A stretch of 16,490 nt of DNA from positions 19,297 to 35,786 of the forward strand of contig DENA01000024.1 in assembly GCA_002359465.1 (NCBI GenBank), given 5' to 3'. The stretch is from Ruminococcaceae bacterium UBA2656 (GTDB lineage: Bacteria; Bacillota; Clostridia; Oscillospirales; Acutalibacteraceae). The position numbers were made by a program, and so were the translations under genes. Of this stretch, positions 1-7,543 are shown in pieces (position 1 is the first letter of the stretch; each line of letters starts with the position of its first letter). The notes below the pieces were generated by a model that saw only the letters and a program-made list of their open reading frames with translations, searched no databases and was not told the origin of the DNA.

Positions 1-1033
1 ACTCCCCGGCAAGCCGGTATAAGGTGTGCCGGGTTAAAACCGGCTTCGTTTCCAGCCGGTTCATCAGAAACTCCTGGAAAAGATGATGATACCGAAACCA
101 TTTGTTTTCCTGATCGATAGGAATGATGAAGCTGTTGCTTTCAGAAAGCCTCCTGAGCAGTTCCGCGCTCTTTCCGTTTCCGCTCACAGCGCCGCAAAGC
201 GGCCCGGTAAGCTTGTCTAAAAACGACGTATGTATAAAGAACTCTTTTACTTCGTCAGTCCACTGATCAAAAACCTCGTTAAGCAAAATCTTTTCAATAT
301 TCCGGTTCTTCCCTGAAAACGCATGGACAGCCCCGCCGACGTCATTGTTTTCCAGAATGGAAAAGGAAGCCGCTATAAGACCCGCGGCCCAGCCCTCCGT
401 ACAATTTTGCAATACTTTCAGCTCTTCCGGATCCAGCCGGATCCCTCTTTGCATAAACAGTTCGGAGGTTTCGTCCGGGCTGAAGGAAAGATCGTTTATA
501 TCGATGCGGATTGCGTTTTCCCTGACGCACATATTAAAAAGCTCACGCTCCGGTTCTTTCCGGCTCAGGATGATCAGGCTGAGATTCGGCGGCATAAATC
601 CGGCGAGATGTTCTACGCTTTTCTGAACGGTTTCGTTATGGATCAGGTGATAATCATCCAGTACAAGGACGATATCGTCAGAAATACTGCCCAGCATGTC
701 TATCAGCAAATCTGCGGTAATGTTGGCGGACACAAGATCCATATTGATTGATATTTCCTGAAAACAGCTGTTCTTCAATTCGGAGGCAATCGAAGCCGTA
801 AGATATCTCCAAAACCGTACGGGATCGTTATCCGCTTCATCAATGGAAAACCATGCATATTTTAATTCTGATTTTAACAGATAACTTGCAACCGTGGTTG
901 TTTTGCCATACCCCGCCGGAGCAAAGACAAAGGCCAGCCGGTACTCCGGCAGGAGTTTAAGCTTTTCCTCCGCTTTTTCTCTGTTCACGATATATTTATT
1001 GATTTTCGGTGTGCAAAGTTTTGTTTTAAGCAT
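1..1033 (-). CDS. MalT/LuxR-family ATP-dependent transcriptional regulator (LAL type), 3' end beyond window
   Basis: This is a large STAND-type ATPase regulator of the MalT/LAL class, which normally binds an inducer, oligomerises with ATP and activates genes through a C-terminal LuxR helix-turn-helix. The minus strand is open from an ATG at 1033 to the left edge, giving 344 codons. Residues 38-46 read APAGYGKTT (Walker A). A hydrophobic Walker B, IVLVLDDYH, lies at about 121-129. AWFSIDEADNDP follows Walker A, and TEGWAAGL and WFRYHHLFQEFL lie further on; all are hallmarks of the MalT ATPase/winged-helix region. Family members are about 850 residues, so the sensor repeats and LuxR DNA-binding domain lie outside the window. 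The start has a weak AAGGGG about 13 bases upstream. A good promoter lies at 1105-1133. The neighbouring secreted protein is a conceivable target, but nothing in the sequence proves that. Family call is confident; inducer and targets are unknown. Confidence 0.9.
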   Translation of the reverse strand, partial: MLKTKLCTPKINKYIVNREKAEEKLKLLPEYRLAFVFAPAGYGKTTTVASYLLKSELKYAWFSIDEADNDPVRFWRYLTASIASELKNSCFQEISINMDLVSANITADLLIDMLGSISDDIVLVLDDYHLIHNETVQKSVEHLAGFMPPNLSLIILSRKEPERELFNMCVRENAIRIDINDLSFSPDETSELFMQRGIRLDPEELKVLQNCTEGWAAGLIAASFSILENNDVGGAVHAFSGKNRNIEKILLNEVFDQWTDEVKEFFIHTSFLDKLTGPLCGAVSGNGKSAELLRRLSESNSFIIPIDQENKWFRYHHLFQEFLMNRLETKPVLTRHTLYRLAGE

Positions 1034-1104
1034 AAGACTTCGCGGCCCCTTAGCGTGTATTTTGCTGATGGCGGTTTTACAGGCGTACAGTATCATACAA
1101 ATTA

Positions 1105-1133
1105 ATTATATTCCCGAAATTTCTTCTTTTCAA
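1105..1133 (-). promoter_or_regulatory. sigma-A-type promoter for the MalT-like regulator
   Basis: On the minus strand TTGAAA (1133-1128) is followed after exactly 17 bases by TATAAT (1110-1105), a near-consensus housekeeping promoter. It lies about 70 bases upstream of the ATG at 1033 and downstream of the terminator of the preceding gene, so the regulator appears to be transcribed on its own. Confidence 0.75.
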
Positions 1134-1164
1134 GTTTCTTTCCGCGCTGCGCGTCCATAAAAGC

Positions 1165-1212
1165 AAAACGCGCCTTGAAAAGGCTTATTCGAGCCCAATC
1201 AAAGCGCATTTT
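1165..1212 (-). terminator. Imperfect long hairpin terminator after the secreted propeller protein
   Basis: The arms AAAACGCGCCTTGA (from 1165) and TCAAAGCGCATTTT (to 1212) pair with two mismatches and enclose an inner GGCT/AGCC stem. Read on the minus strand the stem ends in GCGTTTTGCTTTTA, a T-rich tail. It lies about 55 bases past the stop of the gene at 1267-4506. The other face also ends in TTTTC, so it may work in both directions. Confidence 0.7.
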
Positions 1213-1266
1213 CTATCATATTTTCGACATCAGTCTGCTTCGTAACAGTCTCTCATTTGATTTGCA

Positions 1267-4200
1267 TCAGAATATCCCGACCTGACGCGCGGAACTGCCG
1301 CCCGGCTTCACGCCGTTCTTAATACTCAGTCTGACGGACGCGTGAGTAAGAAATTTATTCCTGCTGTCGTACACGTCGATCATGACATAGGTCATTCCCT
1401 CTTTTAGTCCGGTTGCCCTTACGTTGCCGTTTTTAAGTACAACCACCTTTGCTACGTCTTTTGCGGAGGAATACGCTTTTACTTTTGCTCCTTCCGTTCC
1501 CGTCAGCCGGAGTCCTGTTTCATAGCTCATTCCCGGAGTCATTGTGTAAGAGCGGGTATCCACCGTAATGGAACGGATTTTTTGCGGCGTCAGCAAATAT
1601 TGGGAGCAGTGGCTGATCTGCACGGTTACATTGCCGTCCGCGTCCACCGTGTACTCCTTATCCTGCTTTTCAACAGACCCGGTATCCGGATTATAAAAAT
1701 AGAAATACAGCTTCTGCCCGGGCCGGAATCCTTTGTCTTTTGCAGAGAACGTAACACTTGCTGCCGAAGGCAGCAGGCCGCTGTGGCTGAACGTCAGCAC
1801 AAGGCCCCTGCTTTCTTTTGGCAGGCCCCTGGTCAGCGAAACCTCATCCGTACTGCGGACGTTCAGGGACAGATTTACGTCCGCAACCGGTACGGACGAC
1901 GCGGCGAGATCGCTGCCTTTGAAGGTCCAGCTGTAGGAAAGCTGGCGGGTATCCGCATTCATTACCCTGACGGTCAGGTCGCGCCGGTTTGTTTTTGCCG
2001 CCGCAAAAAGGTCCGCCGCCGCTTTTATGGAAACGTCCATGTTTCGGTCTGCGGCCTGAGCAACATTCTGCGGGACAGCAAGAGTTAAATCAACATTTCT
2101 CTGTGCGTTAAGCTGCTGAAGAAGCGCATCTTCCGGCAATTTGATTTTCACCTGTGCCGCTTTGCCGGCGTCCAGAACTGTACCCGCGCCGGTGGTATCG
2201 GAGGTTACCGTCAGAACCGTCGCTGTGATTTCTGCCGAATCCCCGATCACGCTGACGCCGTCCGCAGCCGTGGTTACAACGGCCGTATTGCCGGATGGGT
2301 CCACTCTGGTTTCTGTTTTCGGCGCAGGAGCGCTCTGCTTCTTGGTTTTGTCACTGGAGCTGTTTTCTTTGGCCTTTTCCTTTACGGTCACGGTGATTTC
2401 CGGCAGCTTTACGCCGCTGTCCTTAAGCTGGAAACCGCTGTCAAGCACAGGTGTGAATTTGTAGCTGCCTGCCTTATCCGGATTATAGGTCACACTGGAA
2501 ACCCATTCAAACACTTTTACCGTTGCATTTGAGATACTGTCCACAACTGCCTTCAGCGTTTTCGGCAGATTTAATGAACCGTATTCCGTCCCGTATGCCA
2601 CACTTTGCTTTTCCACCGATGAAGGAAGACTTTCAAAGGAGGAAATTATCCCGGAGGCTTCGGAGCCGTCATCAAATACGATTTGAGCCGGATAATAAGC
2701 GGAAAACACACTTCTATATTCCAAAGCAGTTTTGTTAGGAATATGGCCCTGAACCGGACTGTGTCCGCCGGCGAAAACATTTTCTCCCACAGTCTGCGGC
2801 GCGCCTCCAGAAAAAGTAATATCCGTCAAACCGGTGCAGCCCGAAAACGCATACGCTTCAATTGACCGAACGCTTTTTGCAACCGTCACGTTCATTAAAC
2901 CGGTACATCCGGCAAAGGCATGGTCGCCGATTGACGTCACATCGTAATCAGCGCTACCGTAAGCAACACTGTCCGGTATGGTTACCTTACCGGAATAGGA
3001 GCTCGGGTTTGATATAACCTTTACCTCCCCGGAGCTGATATTTGTGATCTCATAACGGATGCCGTTCTCCGTAAACTGATCTCCTTCCGCAATCTGCCTG
3101 TACTGCGCCGTATAGATAACATTTCCTGTTATCTCCTGCTGAGCCAGTTGTCCGGAAGTCAGCACGGTTATACCGTCACTGCTCCAGCCGGTAAAGATAT
3201 AGCCGGATTCGGGTGATACGGTGGGTATGTTTTGGGGACTGCCTCCGGAATTCACCGTTTCGTTCAGCGAGCCGCTCAGCGTACCATGATTCCCGGCGCC
3301 GTAATCTACAGTATATTTTACATAATCATATTTCTTTACGCTCAGTTTATTTGCGTTTGCCTCGTCTTCATAGGCCAGCCACAGGGTACCGTCACTGTTA
3401 AGGGCAAGCGAAGTATGTCTTGCATTGCCATCCGAAATATCACCCGAACCGACAGACTCCCAGCCGGTACCGCTGCCGCCGGTATATTTCATCACGGCGG
3501 CCTCCGTGATGTTGTTTACGAAATCGGTAGTACTTTTATAAGCGACATAAGGCGTGCCGCCGCTGTCAATTACAAGGGAAACGAATGCAGCCGCGCCATT
3601 AGAAAAGTATTGCGAACCGACGGGCTCCCAGCCGGTACTTCCGCCGCCTGTATATTTCATCACAGTTGCTTTTTGTTCTGATCCGCTTCTATAGGCGACG
3701 TAAGGTGTGCCACTGTTGTCAAAGGCCAATTTTTCATAATTGGCGGAATTTTCGGAAAAACCGGCCGTGCCGACCGTTTCCCATCCTGTCGCATTTTCCG
3801 CGGTTACGCCGGTATACTTCATCACAGTAGCTTTGCCGTAAACCGAATTGTCCATGAAAGCCAGATTGGGTATGTTGCTGTTGTCAAAAACCAGAGAAAG
3901 ATAATCCACACCGTTCTGCGTAAAGCCGGCCGTCCCGACGGGCTCCCAGCCGGTACTGCCGCTTGCCGTGTATTTCATTACGGTCGCCCTCAATATGTTG
4001 GAACCGTCCATAAAAGCTACATATGGGACATCATCCCTGCTTATGGCAAGAGAAACGCTGTAAGCCGTTCCTCCTGAAAGATTTTCCAAACCGACCGTCT
4101 GCCAAGCCTGCGCTTGTGCATTGTACTTTTTTACGGTGATTCCCTGAGAACTGCTTTCCTGATATGCGACATAGGGCTCTCCGCTGGAATTAAAAGCAAG

Positions 4201-4506
4201 GGAAACCGATTTTGATGAACCGCCGGAAACTGCGTTCCCGACAGGCTGCCAGGTTTGCGTTCCTTTATCGTATTTTTTTACGACTGTCTGTCGTCCGTCT
4301 GATTGATCCGTATAGGCTGCGTAGGGAACCCCGCTTCTGTCAAATACAAGGCCTATGTATTCGGCCTCTCCTGCGGAAATACCGGCTCCCCCAACATACT
4401 GCCATATTTTACTGCTTTGGGCAGCAAACGCGGACACCGAAAATATTGCTGTCAGCATACTGAATACCAGTGCCAAAGATAAAAATTTTTTGAATACGAC
4501 TCTCAT
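1267..4506 (-). CDS. Secreted multidomain surface protein: seven propeller-like repeats, InlB-type repeat, BspA-type LRRs, Ig-like regions
   Basis: A 1079-residue exported protein of unknown function. Residues 1-29 form a Sec signal peptide (MRVVFKKF, hydrophobic core, SAFA/A cleavage). Residues 35-396 hold seven units of 48-56 residues, each starting W-[QE]-x-VG and containing S/LAF-x-S-G-x-PYVAY and ATVMKY, which suggests a seven-bladed beta-propeller. Residues about 397-470 resemble an InlB/Listeria-Bacteroides repeat (YTVDYGAGNHGTLSG, GYIFTGWSSDG). Residues about 485-590 hold BspA-type LRR_5 units (VTSIGDHAFAGCTGL, IEAYAFSGCTGL). An Ig-like segment follows (about 622-715), then a Ser/Lys/Pro linker, a beta-rich region with no clear family, and a terminal Big_2-like segment (about 990-1060). 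No LPXTG or SLH anchor is visible, so it is probably secreted or held by an unrecognised mode. The ATG has AAAGGCGG 5 bases upstream. Adhesion or glycan binding is plausible, not shown. Confidence 0.9.
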   Translation of the reverse strand: MRVVFKKFLSLALVFSMLTAIFSVSAFAAQSSKIWQYVGGAGISAGEAEYIGLVFDRSGVPYAAYTDQSDGRQTVVKKYDKGTQTWQPVGNAVSGGSSKSVSLAFNSSGEPYVAYQESSSQGITVKKYNAQAQAWQTVGLENLSGGTAYSVSLAISRDDVPYVAFMDGSNILRATVMKYTASGSTGWEPVGTAGFTQNGVDYLSLVFDNSNIPNLAFMDNSVYGKATVMKYTGVTAENATGWETVGTAGFSENSANYEKLAFDNSGTPYVAYRSGSEQKATVMKYTGGGSTGWEPVGSQYFSNGAAAFVSLVIDSGGTPYVAYKSTTDFVNNITEAAVMKYTGGSGTGWESVGSGDISDGNARHTSLALNSDGTLWLAYEDEANANKLSVKKYDYVKYTVDYGAGNHGTLSGSLNETVNSGGSPQNIPTVSPESGYIFTGWSSDGITVLTSGQLAQQEITGNVIYTAQYRQIAEGDQFTENGIRYEITNISSGEVKVISNPSSYSGKVTIPDSVAYGSADYDVTSIGDHAFAGCTGLMNVTVAKSVRSIEAYAFSGCTGLTDITFSGGAPQTVGENVFAGGHSPVQGHIPNKTALEYRSVFSAYYPAQIVFDDGSEASGIISSFESLPSSVEKQSVAYGTEYGSLNLPKTLKAVVDSISNATVKVFEWVSSVTYNPDKAGSYKFTPVLDSGFQLKDSGVKLPEITVTVKEKAKENSSSDKTKKQSAPAPKTETRVDPSGNTAVVTTAADGVSVIGDSAEITATVLTVTSDTTGAGTVLDAGKAAQVKIKLPEDALLQQLNAQRNVDLTLAVPQNVAQAADRNMDVSIKAAADLFAAAKTNRRDLTVRVMNADTRQLSYSWTFKGSDLAASSVPVADVNLSLNVRSTDEVSLTRGLPKESRGLVLTFSHSGLLPSAASVTFSAKDKGFRPGQKLYFYFYNPDTGSVEKQDKEYTVDADGNVTVQISHCSQYLLTPQKIRSITVDTRSYTMTPGMSYETGLRLTGTEGAKVKAYSSAKDVAKVVVLKNGNVRATGLKEGMTYVMIDVYDSRNKFLTHASVRLSIKNGVKPGGSSARQVGIF
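3319..4404 (-). repeat. Seven tandem propeller-blade repeats inside the secreted protein
   Basis: The coding region for residues 35-396 is built of seven consecutive units starting at W35, W86, W135, W187, W242, W293 and W349. Units 3-6 share WE/QxVG, PYVAY/F and ATVMKYT almost unchanged. The similarity is also visible in the DNA: the block around gactcccagccggtac followed by gtatatttcatcac recurs near 3447, 3625 and 3942 with few changes. That suggests fairly recent duplication or gene conversion between the middle blades. Confidence 0.85.
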
Positions 4507-4588
4507 ACATACCGCCTTTCTTCCAATGTGCCAGGGCTAAATATTCCTTTGTCCGATCTTTTACCCTTTAATGAACGGCAGATTTTTC

Positions 4589-4617
4589 TTAATATATAAT
4601 ATACAAATACCGTTCAA
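4589..4617 (-). promoter_or_regulatory. Candidate sigma-A promoter of the secreted propeller protein
   Basis: On the minus strand TTGAAC (4617-4612) and TATTAA (4594-4589) are separated by 17 bases and lie about 83 bases upstream of the ATG at 4506. The surrounding TATATTATATATTAAG offers overlapping -10 choices, so the exact hexamer is uncertain. Confidence 0.55.
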
Positions 4618-4694
4618 CTGCATCGCCCAAACATTTACTTAGATCAGATTCAGTAAATTTCACCTTTATTTTACAGCTTTAGAATTTATATTTT

Positions 4695-4713
4695 AACTGT
4701 ACCCGGTACAGTT
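4695..4713. promoter_or_regulatory. Palindrome, probable operator (9-bp perfect arms, 1-base centre)
   Basis: AACTGTACC-C-GGTACAGTT is a perfect inverted repeat. It is too tightly spaced to form a hairpin (1-base loop) and is not followed by a run of T. It lies about 80 bases upstream of the surface-protein promoter and about 25 bases from the peptidase terminator. The shape suits a dimeric DNA-binding protein of TetR or MerR size; the protein is not identifiable here. Confidence 0.5.
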
Positions 4714-4736
4714 TTGGGCTGAAATTGCAGAAAAGA

Positions 4737-4792
4737 AAAAGCCAAGGATTCATGCGCTCTTCCATATGAAGAGGATGAAATCCCTGGCTTTT
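4737..4792 (-). terminator. Strong rho-independent terminator after the peptidase cluster
   Basis: AAAAGCCA/TGGCTTTT forms the base, with GGATT/AATCC, CAT/ATG and CTCTTC/GAAGAG stacked above and a short CATAT-type loop. Read on the minus strand the stem is followed by TTTTTCTTTTC. It lies about 60 bases beyond the stop of the M20 dipeptidase and marks the end of the leftward iadA-M42-pepV unit. The base stem is also T-flanked on the plus strand. Confidence 0.85.
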
Positions 4793-4853
4793 ATTTAATA
4801 TTATTTTACAGTATGCCACCCGTCAAAGCTAAAAAGTCGTGAGGGAATATTCT

Positions 4854-6260
4854 TCAGGAGCAAAGGTTAATGATTGCCTGTGTGAAAATTTTCGCTCCCA
4901 GCAGCAGTTCATCAATTTCTGCATATTCGTCCGCGCCATGCATATGGTTGTCCGTTTCCGGCATGGAGCATCCAAAGCCGACGCCGTTTTTCAGGCGATG
5001 TGTGTAAGTTCCCCCACCAATCGCCATGCATTCTCCCTTTCTGCCCGAATACTGCTCGTAACACTTCAGCAGCGTCTGAATAAAAGGCGTGTCCTTTGGA
5101 ACATGGTGAGCCGGCGAAACACCTTTATCGTCCGGAGTCAAACCGTGAGCCCTTGCTTTCGCACAAAAAATATCTTTTAAATTTTCATTGGTGGCACAAA
5201 TCGGAGTACGGCCGTCAAAATAGCCTTTAAGTCCTGTAAGTTCATACTCGAACAGGTTCAGACTCATCGTCAGAGGACCGGAAATCTCATCTTCCATGGC
5301 CACTCCACAAGCTTTCCCGAGCCAGTCACCGTGCGGGAAAAGCTGATTTACGGCGCAAAGTTTCTCAAATCCTTCCGATTTTGTAAATGGAATTCCGACT
5401 AATAAATCGATAAGCCCGGTAATGGCGTTATTTCCATCGCCCGGCGAAGAAGCATGTGCACAGGCTCCATGTGCCTCCACGACAATCTTTCCGTTATTCT
5501 CCTTGAATTCAAACGAAATGCCGGTCTTGGCAGCAGCCGCGGCGGTGCAGGCGGAAAGCTCCTGTACAGAAAGCCCCTCCACCACAGCCTCGGCAGTGTC
5601 GGGAACCACATTGCTTTTCACGCCGCCGTGAACGGAAAGAATGCGCGGCAACTCAAAGTCTTCTTTCCAACCGGCCTTCATCCAGATGCTGTAACGCCCC
5701 TTTTCAATATTGATCACAGGGAACGCGGCATCCGGCGAAAAAGTCATGGGTGCTTCCGGTTCCTGTTCATAATAATGGGTAATGTCCGCGCTGCCGCATT
5801 CTTCATCGGTGCCGAGAACCAGACGGACGTTCTTTTTCAGCGGAACATTCAGGTCACGAACCGCTTTCAAGGCGTACAGCGCAGCGATTGCCGGGCCTTT
5901 GTCATCCGCAGAACCTCTGCCGTATAATCTACCGTTTTTTACAAGCGGCTCAAACGGCTGCGTCACCGTCCAGCCGTTTCCTGCAGGAACAACATCCAGG
6001 TGCGCCAGAATATCAAGCTGCCTTGGAAGGTTATTCAAATTCACAGCCGCCGCATAGTTATCATAATTTTTTACTGAAAATCCCATGTCTTTCGCAATTT
6101 GCACGGCTGCGGCAAGCGCCTCGGCCGGATACTCCCCAAAAGGCATTCCTTCTTTGGGTTCCCCTTTTTCGCTTGGGATTCGAATCAGCGTACTCATATC
6201 GCGAAGCATTTCTTCCCGATGCGCCTCAAAATATTGTTCTATTATTTTCTGATCCATCAT
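4854..6260 (-). CDS. pepV: M20 metallo-dipeptidase, PepV/Sapep type
   Basis: A cytoplasmic di-zinc (or Mn) dipeptidase that hydrolyses a wide range of dipeptides, the last step of peptide use. The 468 residues match the usual PepV length (about 470). The M20 ligand set is visible: LAHLDVVP with H87 and D89, GRGSADDKGP with the bridging Asp at about D119, TDEECGS with the catalytic/metal pair E153-E154, SPDAAFP with D177, and a C-terminal MHGADE with H441. YTHRL at about H421 matches the substrate-binding lid/catalytic region. The first of two adjacent ATGs is chosen because AAGGGG lies 7 bases upstream. It is the third gene of the leftward peptidase unit, 59 bases after the M42 gene, with no convincing promoter between, and a strong terminator follows. 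The symbol is by family; a close paralogue with narrower specificity cannot be excluded. Confidence 0.92.
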   Translation of the reverse strand: MMDQKIIEQYFEAHREEMLRDMSTLIRIPSEKGEPKEGMPFGEYPAEALAAAVQIAKDMGFSVKNYDNYAAAVNLNNLPRQLDILAHLDVVPAGNGWTVTQPFEPLVKNGRLYGRGSADDKGPAIAALYALKAVRDLNVPLKKNVRLVLGTDEECGSADITHYYEQEPEAPMTFSPDAAFPVINIEKGRYSIWMKAGWKEDFELPRILSVHGGVKSNVVPDTAEAVVEGLSVQELSACTAAAAAKTGISFEFKENNGKIVVEAHGACAHASSPGDGNNAITGLIDLLVGIPFTKSEGFEKLCAVNQLFPHGDWLGKACGVAMEDEISGPLTMSLNLFEYELTGLKGYFDGRTPICATNENLKDIFCAKARAHGLTPDDKGVSPAHHVPKDTPFIQTLLKCYEQYSGRKGECMAIGGGTYTHRLKNGVGFGCSMPETDNHMHGADEYAEIDELLLGAKIFTQAIINLCS

Positions 6261-6319
6261 GATACGACCCCTTATGTAATTTCAGCTCTATGTGATACAA
6301 ATTTTCAAAAGAAACAGTG

Positions 6320-7396
6320 TTAGAAGGATTTTATGATATCTTCCTCCAGCGATTCAACCACCGCGCTTGCCAGCTTTACGGCGTTCCGCAAATCAGACAA
6401 AGCCGCCATACCGTAATGCGTATGGATATAACGTACCGGAAGCCCCATAACGACTACCGGAACGCCGGCGTTGGACAAATGAATCGGTGCTCCGTTGGTA
6501 GAGCCGCCTGTGCGGACCGATTCCTGCACCGGAATCCCAAGTTTTCTGCCCAAATCCAGAACATAACGCTGATAACGGGGGTTGGTGATCATACGGGCAT
6601 CAATATGACGGAGCATAGGCCCTTTTTTGATCGCCGTCTGAGTCATGTACTCTTCGGTAAACGTATCGTCCGCCGGGCATCCCTCAAAAACGATAGCAAT
6701 GTCTGGGCGGATGGTGCTGCTGGTCACATAAGCACCGCGCGTACCGACTTCTTCCTGAACGGCAAAACCCGCGGTTACGTCCACATTCAGGTTTTTCCCC
6801 TGCAGCGTACGCATGGTTTCCAAAATGGCCGCACAGCCCAGACGGCAGTCAAATGCCTTACCAATCAGCAGGTCTTTCTGTTTCACATATTCAAAGTCAA
6901 CATCCGGAACCACCGGTTCCCCAATGCGGATTTTAAAGTCATTAACAGCCTCTTCCCGGGAAGTCGCACCAATGTCAATAACCATATTGGACACGTTAGC
7001 CGGTGCATTGCGCTCCGATTCACTCATAAAATGCGGGGGCTTACTTGCAATAATACCGGGGATATAGTTTCCCTCCGCGTTGCGTACACGCACCTTATGC
7101 GCCGGAATGTTATTCGCGACCCAACCGCCAAGAGTGATAAACACCAGCGTTCCGTTCGGCTTAACGGCCTGCACCATAAACGACACTTCATCCGTATGGG
7201 CATCCAGCTGAACGACCGGACGACGGCCTCGGTTTCCTGCGCGTTTCAGGTACAGGTTCCGCAGGGAATCTTCCGAAAAATCCCCCAGACCTTCCCCCTG
7301 TTTACGCAAAACCTTTAATACATCGTCTTCAAATCCGGAAGCACCGTTCGCGTCGGAAACCTCCCGGATCAGCTGAATCAGTCTTTCCTCATTCAA
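6320..7396 (-). CDS. M42-family metallo-aminopeptidase (glutamyl aminopeptidase/endoglucanase-like), TTG start
   Basis: A cobalt- or zinc-dependent aminopeptidase of the TET/YsdC/FrvX family, which form large dodecameric cages that trim short peptides in the cytoplasm. The 358 residues are the usual length. Metal and catalytic residues are in place: LDAHTDE with H67 and D69, KAFDCRLGC with bridging D183, VQEEVGTRG with catalytic E215 and ligand E216, FEGCPADD with E238 where other members have Asp, and YIHTHYG with H325. The start is TTG at 7396: AAGAGGA lies 7 bases upstream of it and no in-frame ATG is nearby, so the non-ATG start is well supported. It lies between iadA and the PepV-like gene. 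The 147-base gap upstream contains a very GC-rich hairpin and a weak promoter candidate, so it may be expressed differently from iadA. Confidence 0.92.
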   Translation of the reverse strand: MNEERLIQLIREVSDANGASGFEDDVLKVLRKQGEGLGDFSEDSLRNLYLKRAGNRGRRPVVQLDAHTDEVSFMVQAVKPNGTLVFITLGGWVANNIPAHKVRVRNAEGNYIPGIIASKPPHFMSESERNAPANVSNMVIDIGATSREEAVNDFKIRIGEPVVPDVDFEYVKQKDLLIGKAFDCRLGCAAILETMRTLQGKNLNVDVTAGFAVQEEVGTRGAYVTSSTIRPDIAIVFEGCPADDTFTEEYMTQTAIKKGPMLRHIDARMITNPRYQRYVLDLGRKLGIPVQESVRTGGSTNGAPIHLSNAGVPVVVMGLPVRYIHTHYGMAALSDLRNAVKLASAVVESLEEDIIKSF

Positions 7397-7427
7397 AACA
7401 AATCCTCTTCTCTTCCTATAAAAATTT

Positions 7428-7457
7428 ATAATACAGCATTTCCAGTTGATTCTGTAA
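7428..7457 (-). promoter_or_regulatory. Weak candidate internal promoter before the M42 gene
   Basis: On the minus strand TATTAT (7433-7428), directly preceded by TG, lies 18 bases after a poor -35-like TTACAG (7457-7452). It sits between the GC hairpin and the M42 start, so it could restart transcription there. Support is weak and rests on the -10 and position only. Confidence 0.3.
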
Positions 7458-7464
7458 CAAGGTT

Positions 7465-7503
7465 ACGTTCCTCCCCCCCCCCTTTGGCGGGGGGGAGGAA
7501 CGT
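7465..7503. other. Perfect 15-bp C/G-run hairpin in the iadA-M42 gap
   Basis: ACGTTCCTCCCCCCC (7465-7479) pairs perfectly with GGGGGGGAGGAACGT (7489-7503) around a 9-base loop. In the direction of iadA transcription (minus) the stem is followed by AACCTTGTTAC, with no T run, so it is not a standard rho-independent terminator there. On the plus strand GTTTTAT follows. Possible roles are an mRNA stability or processing element at the iadA 3' end, or a pause or partial terminator. The C10 and G7 tracts are prone to replication slippage. Confidence 0.7.
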
Positions 7504-7543
7504 GTTTTATCTCGTAAACTGAAATGGAATTGCTGCAGCGTTT

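Larger units (their letters stand above)
4507..4853. other. Intergenic region between the propeller-protein gene and the M20 dipeptidase gene
   Basis: This 347-base AT-rich gap contains no supportable gene. It holds the promoter candidate for the surface protein (4589-4617), a near-perfect palindrome (4695-4713) and the terminator of the peptidase cluster (4737-4792), each listed separately. Nothing was recognised in 4793-4853. Confidence 0.6.

Noticed and set aside
323-751. Plus-strand open frame near the left edge
   Set aside because: It lies opposite the MalT-like regulator, whose Walker A and B motifs are intact on the minus strand.
6261-6319. Possible separate promoter for the PepV-like gene
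   Set aside because: A TTGAAA-like -35 is visible but no acceptable -10 at the right distance; the 59-base gap fits read-through from the M42 gene.
6317-7318. Long open frame (333 codons) on the plus strand opposite the M42 gene
   Set aside because: It lies wholly antisense to a gene with all catalytic residues, has an atypical Arg/His/Asn-rich composition and no ribosome site; it mirrors the codon pattern of the real gene.
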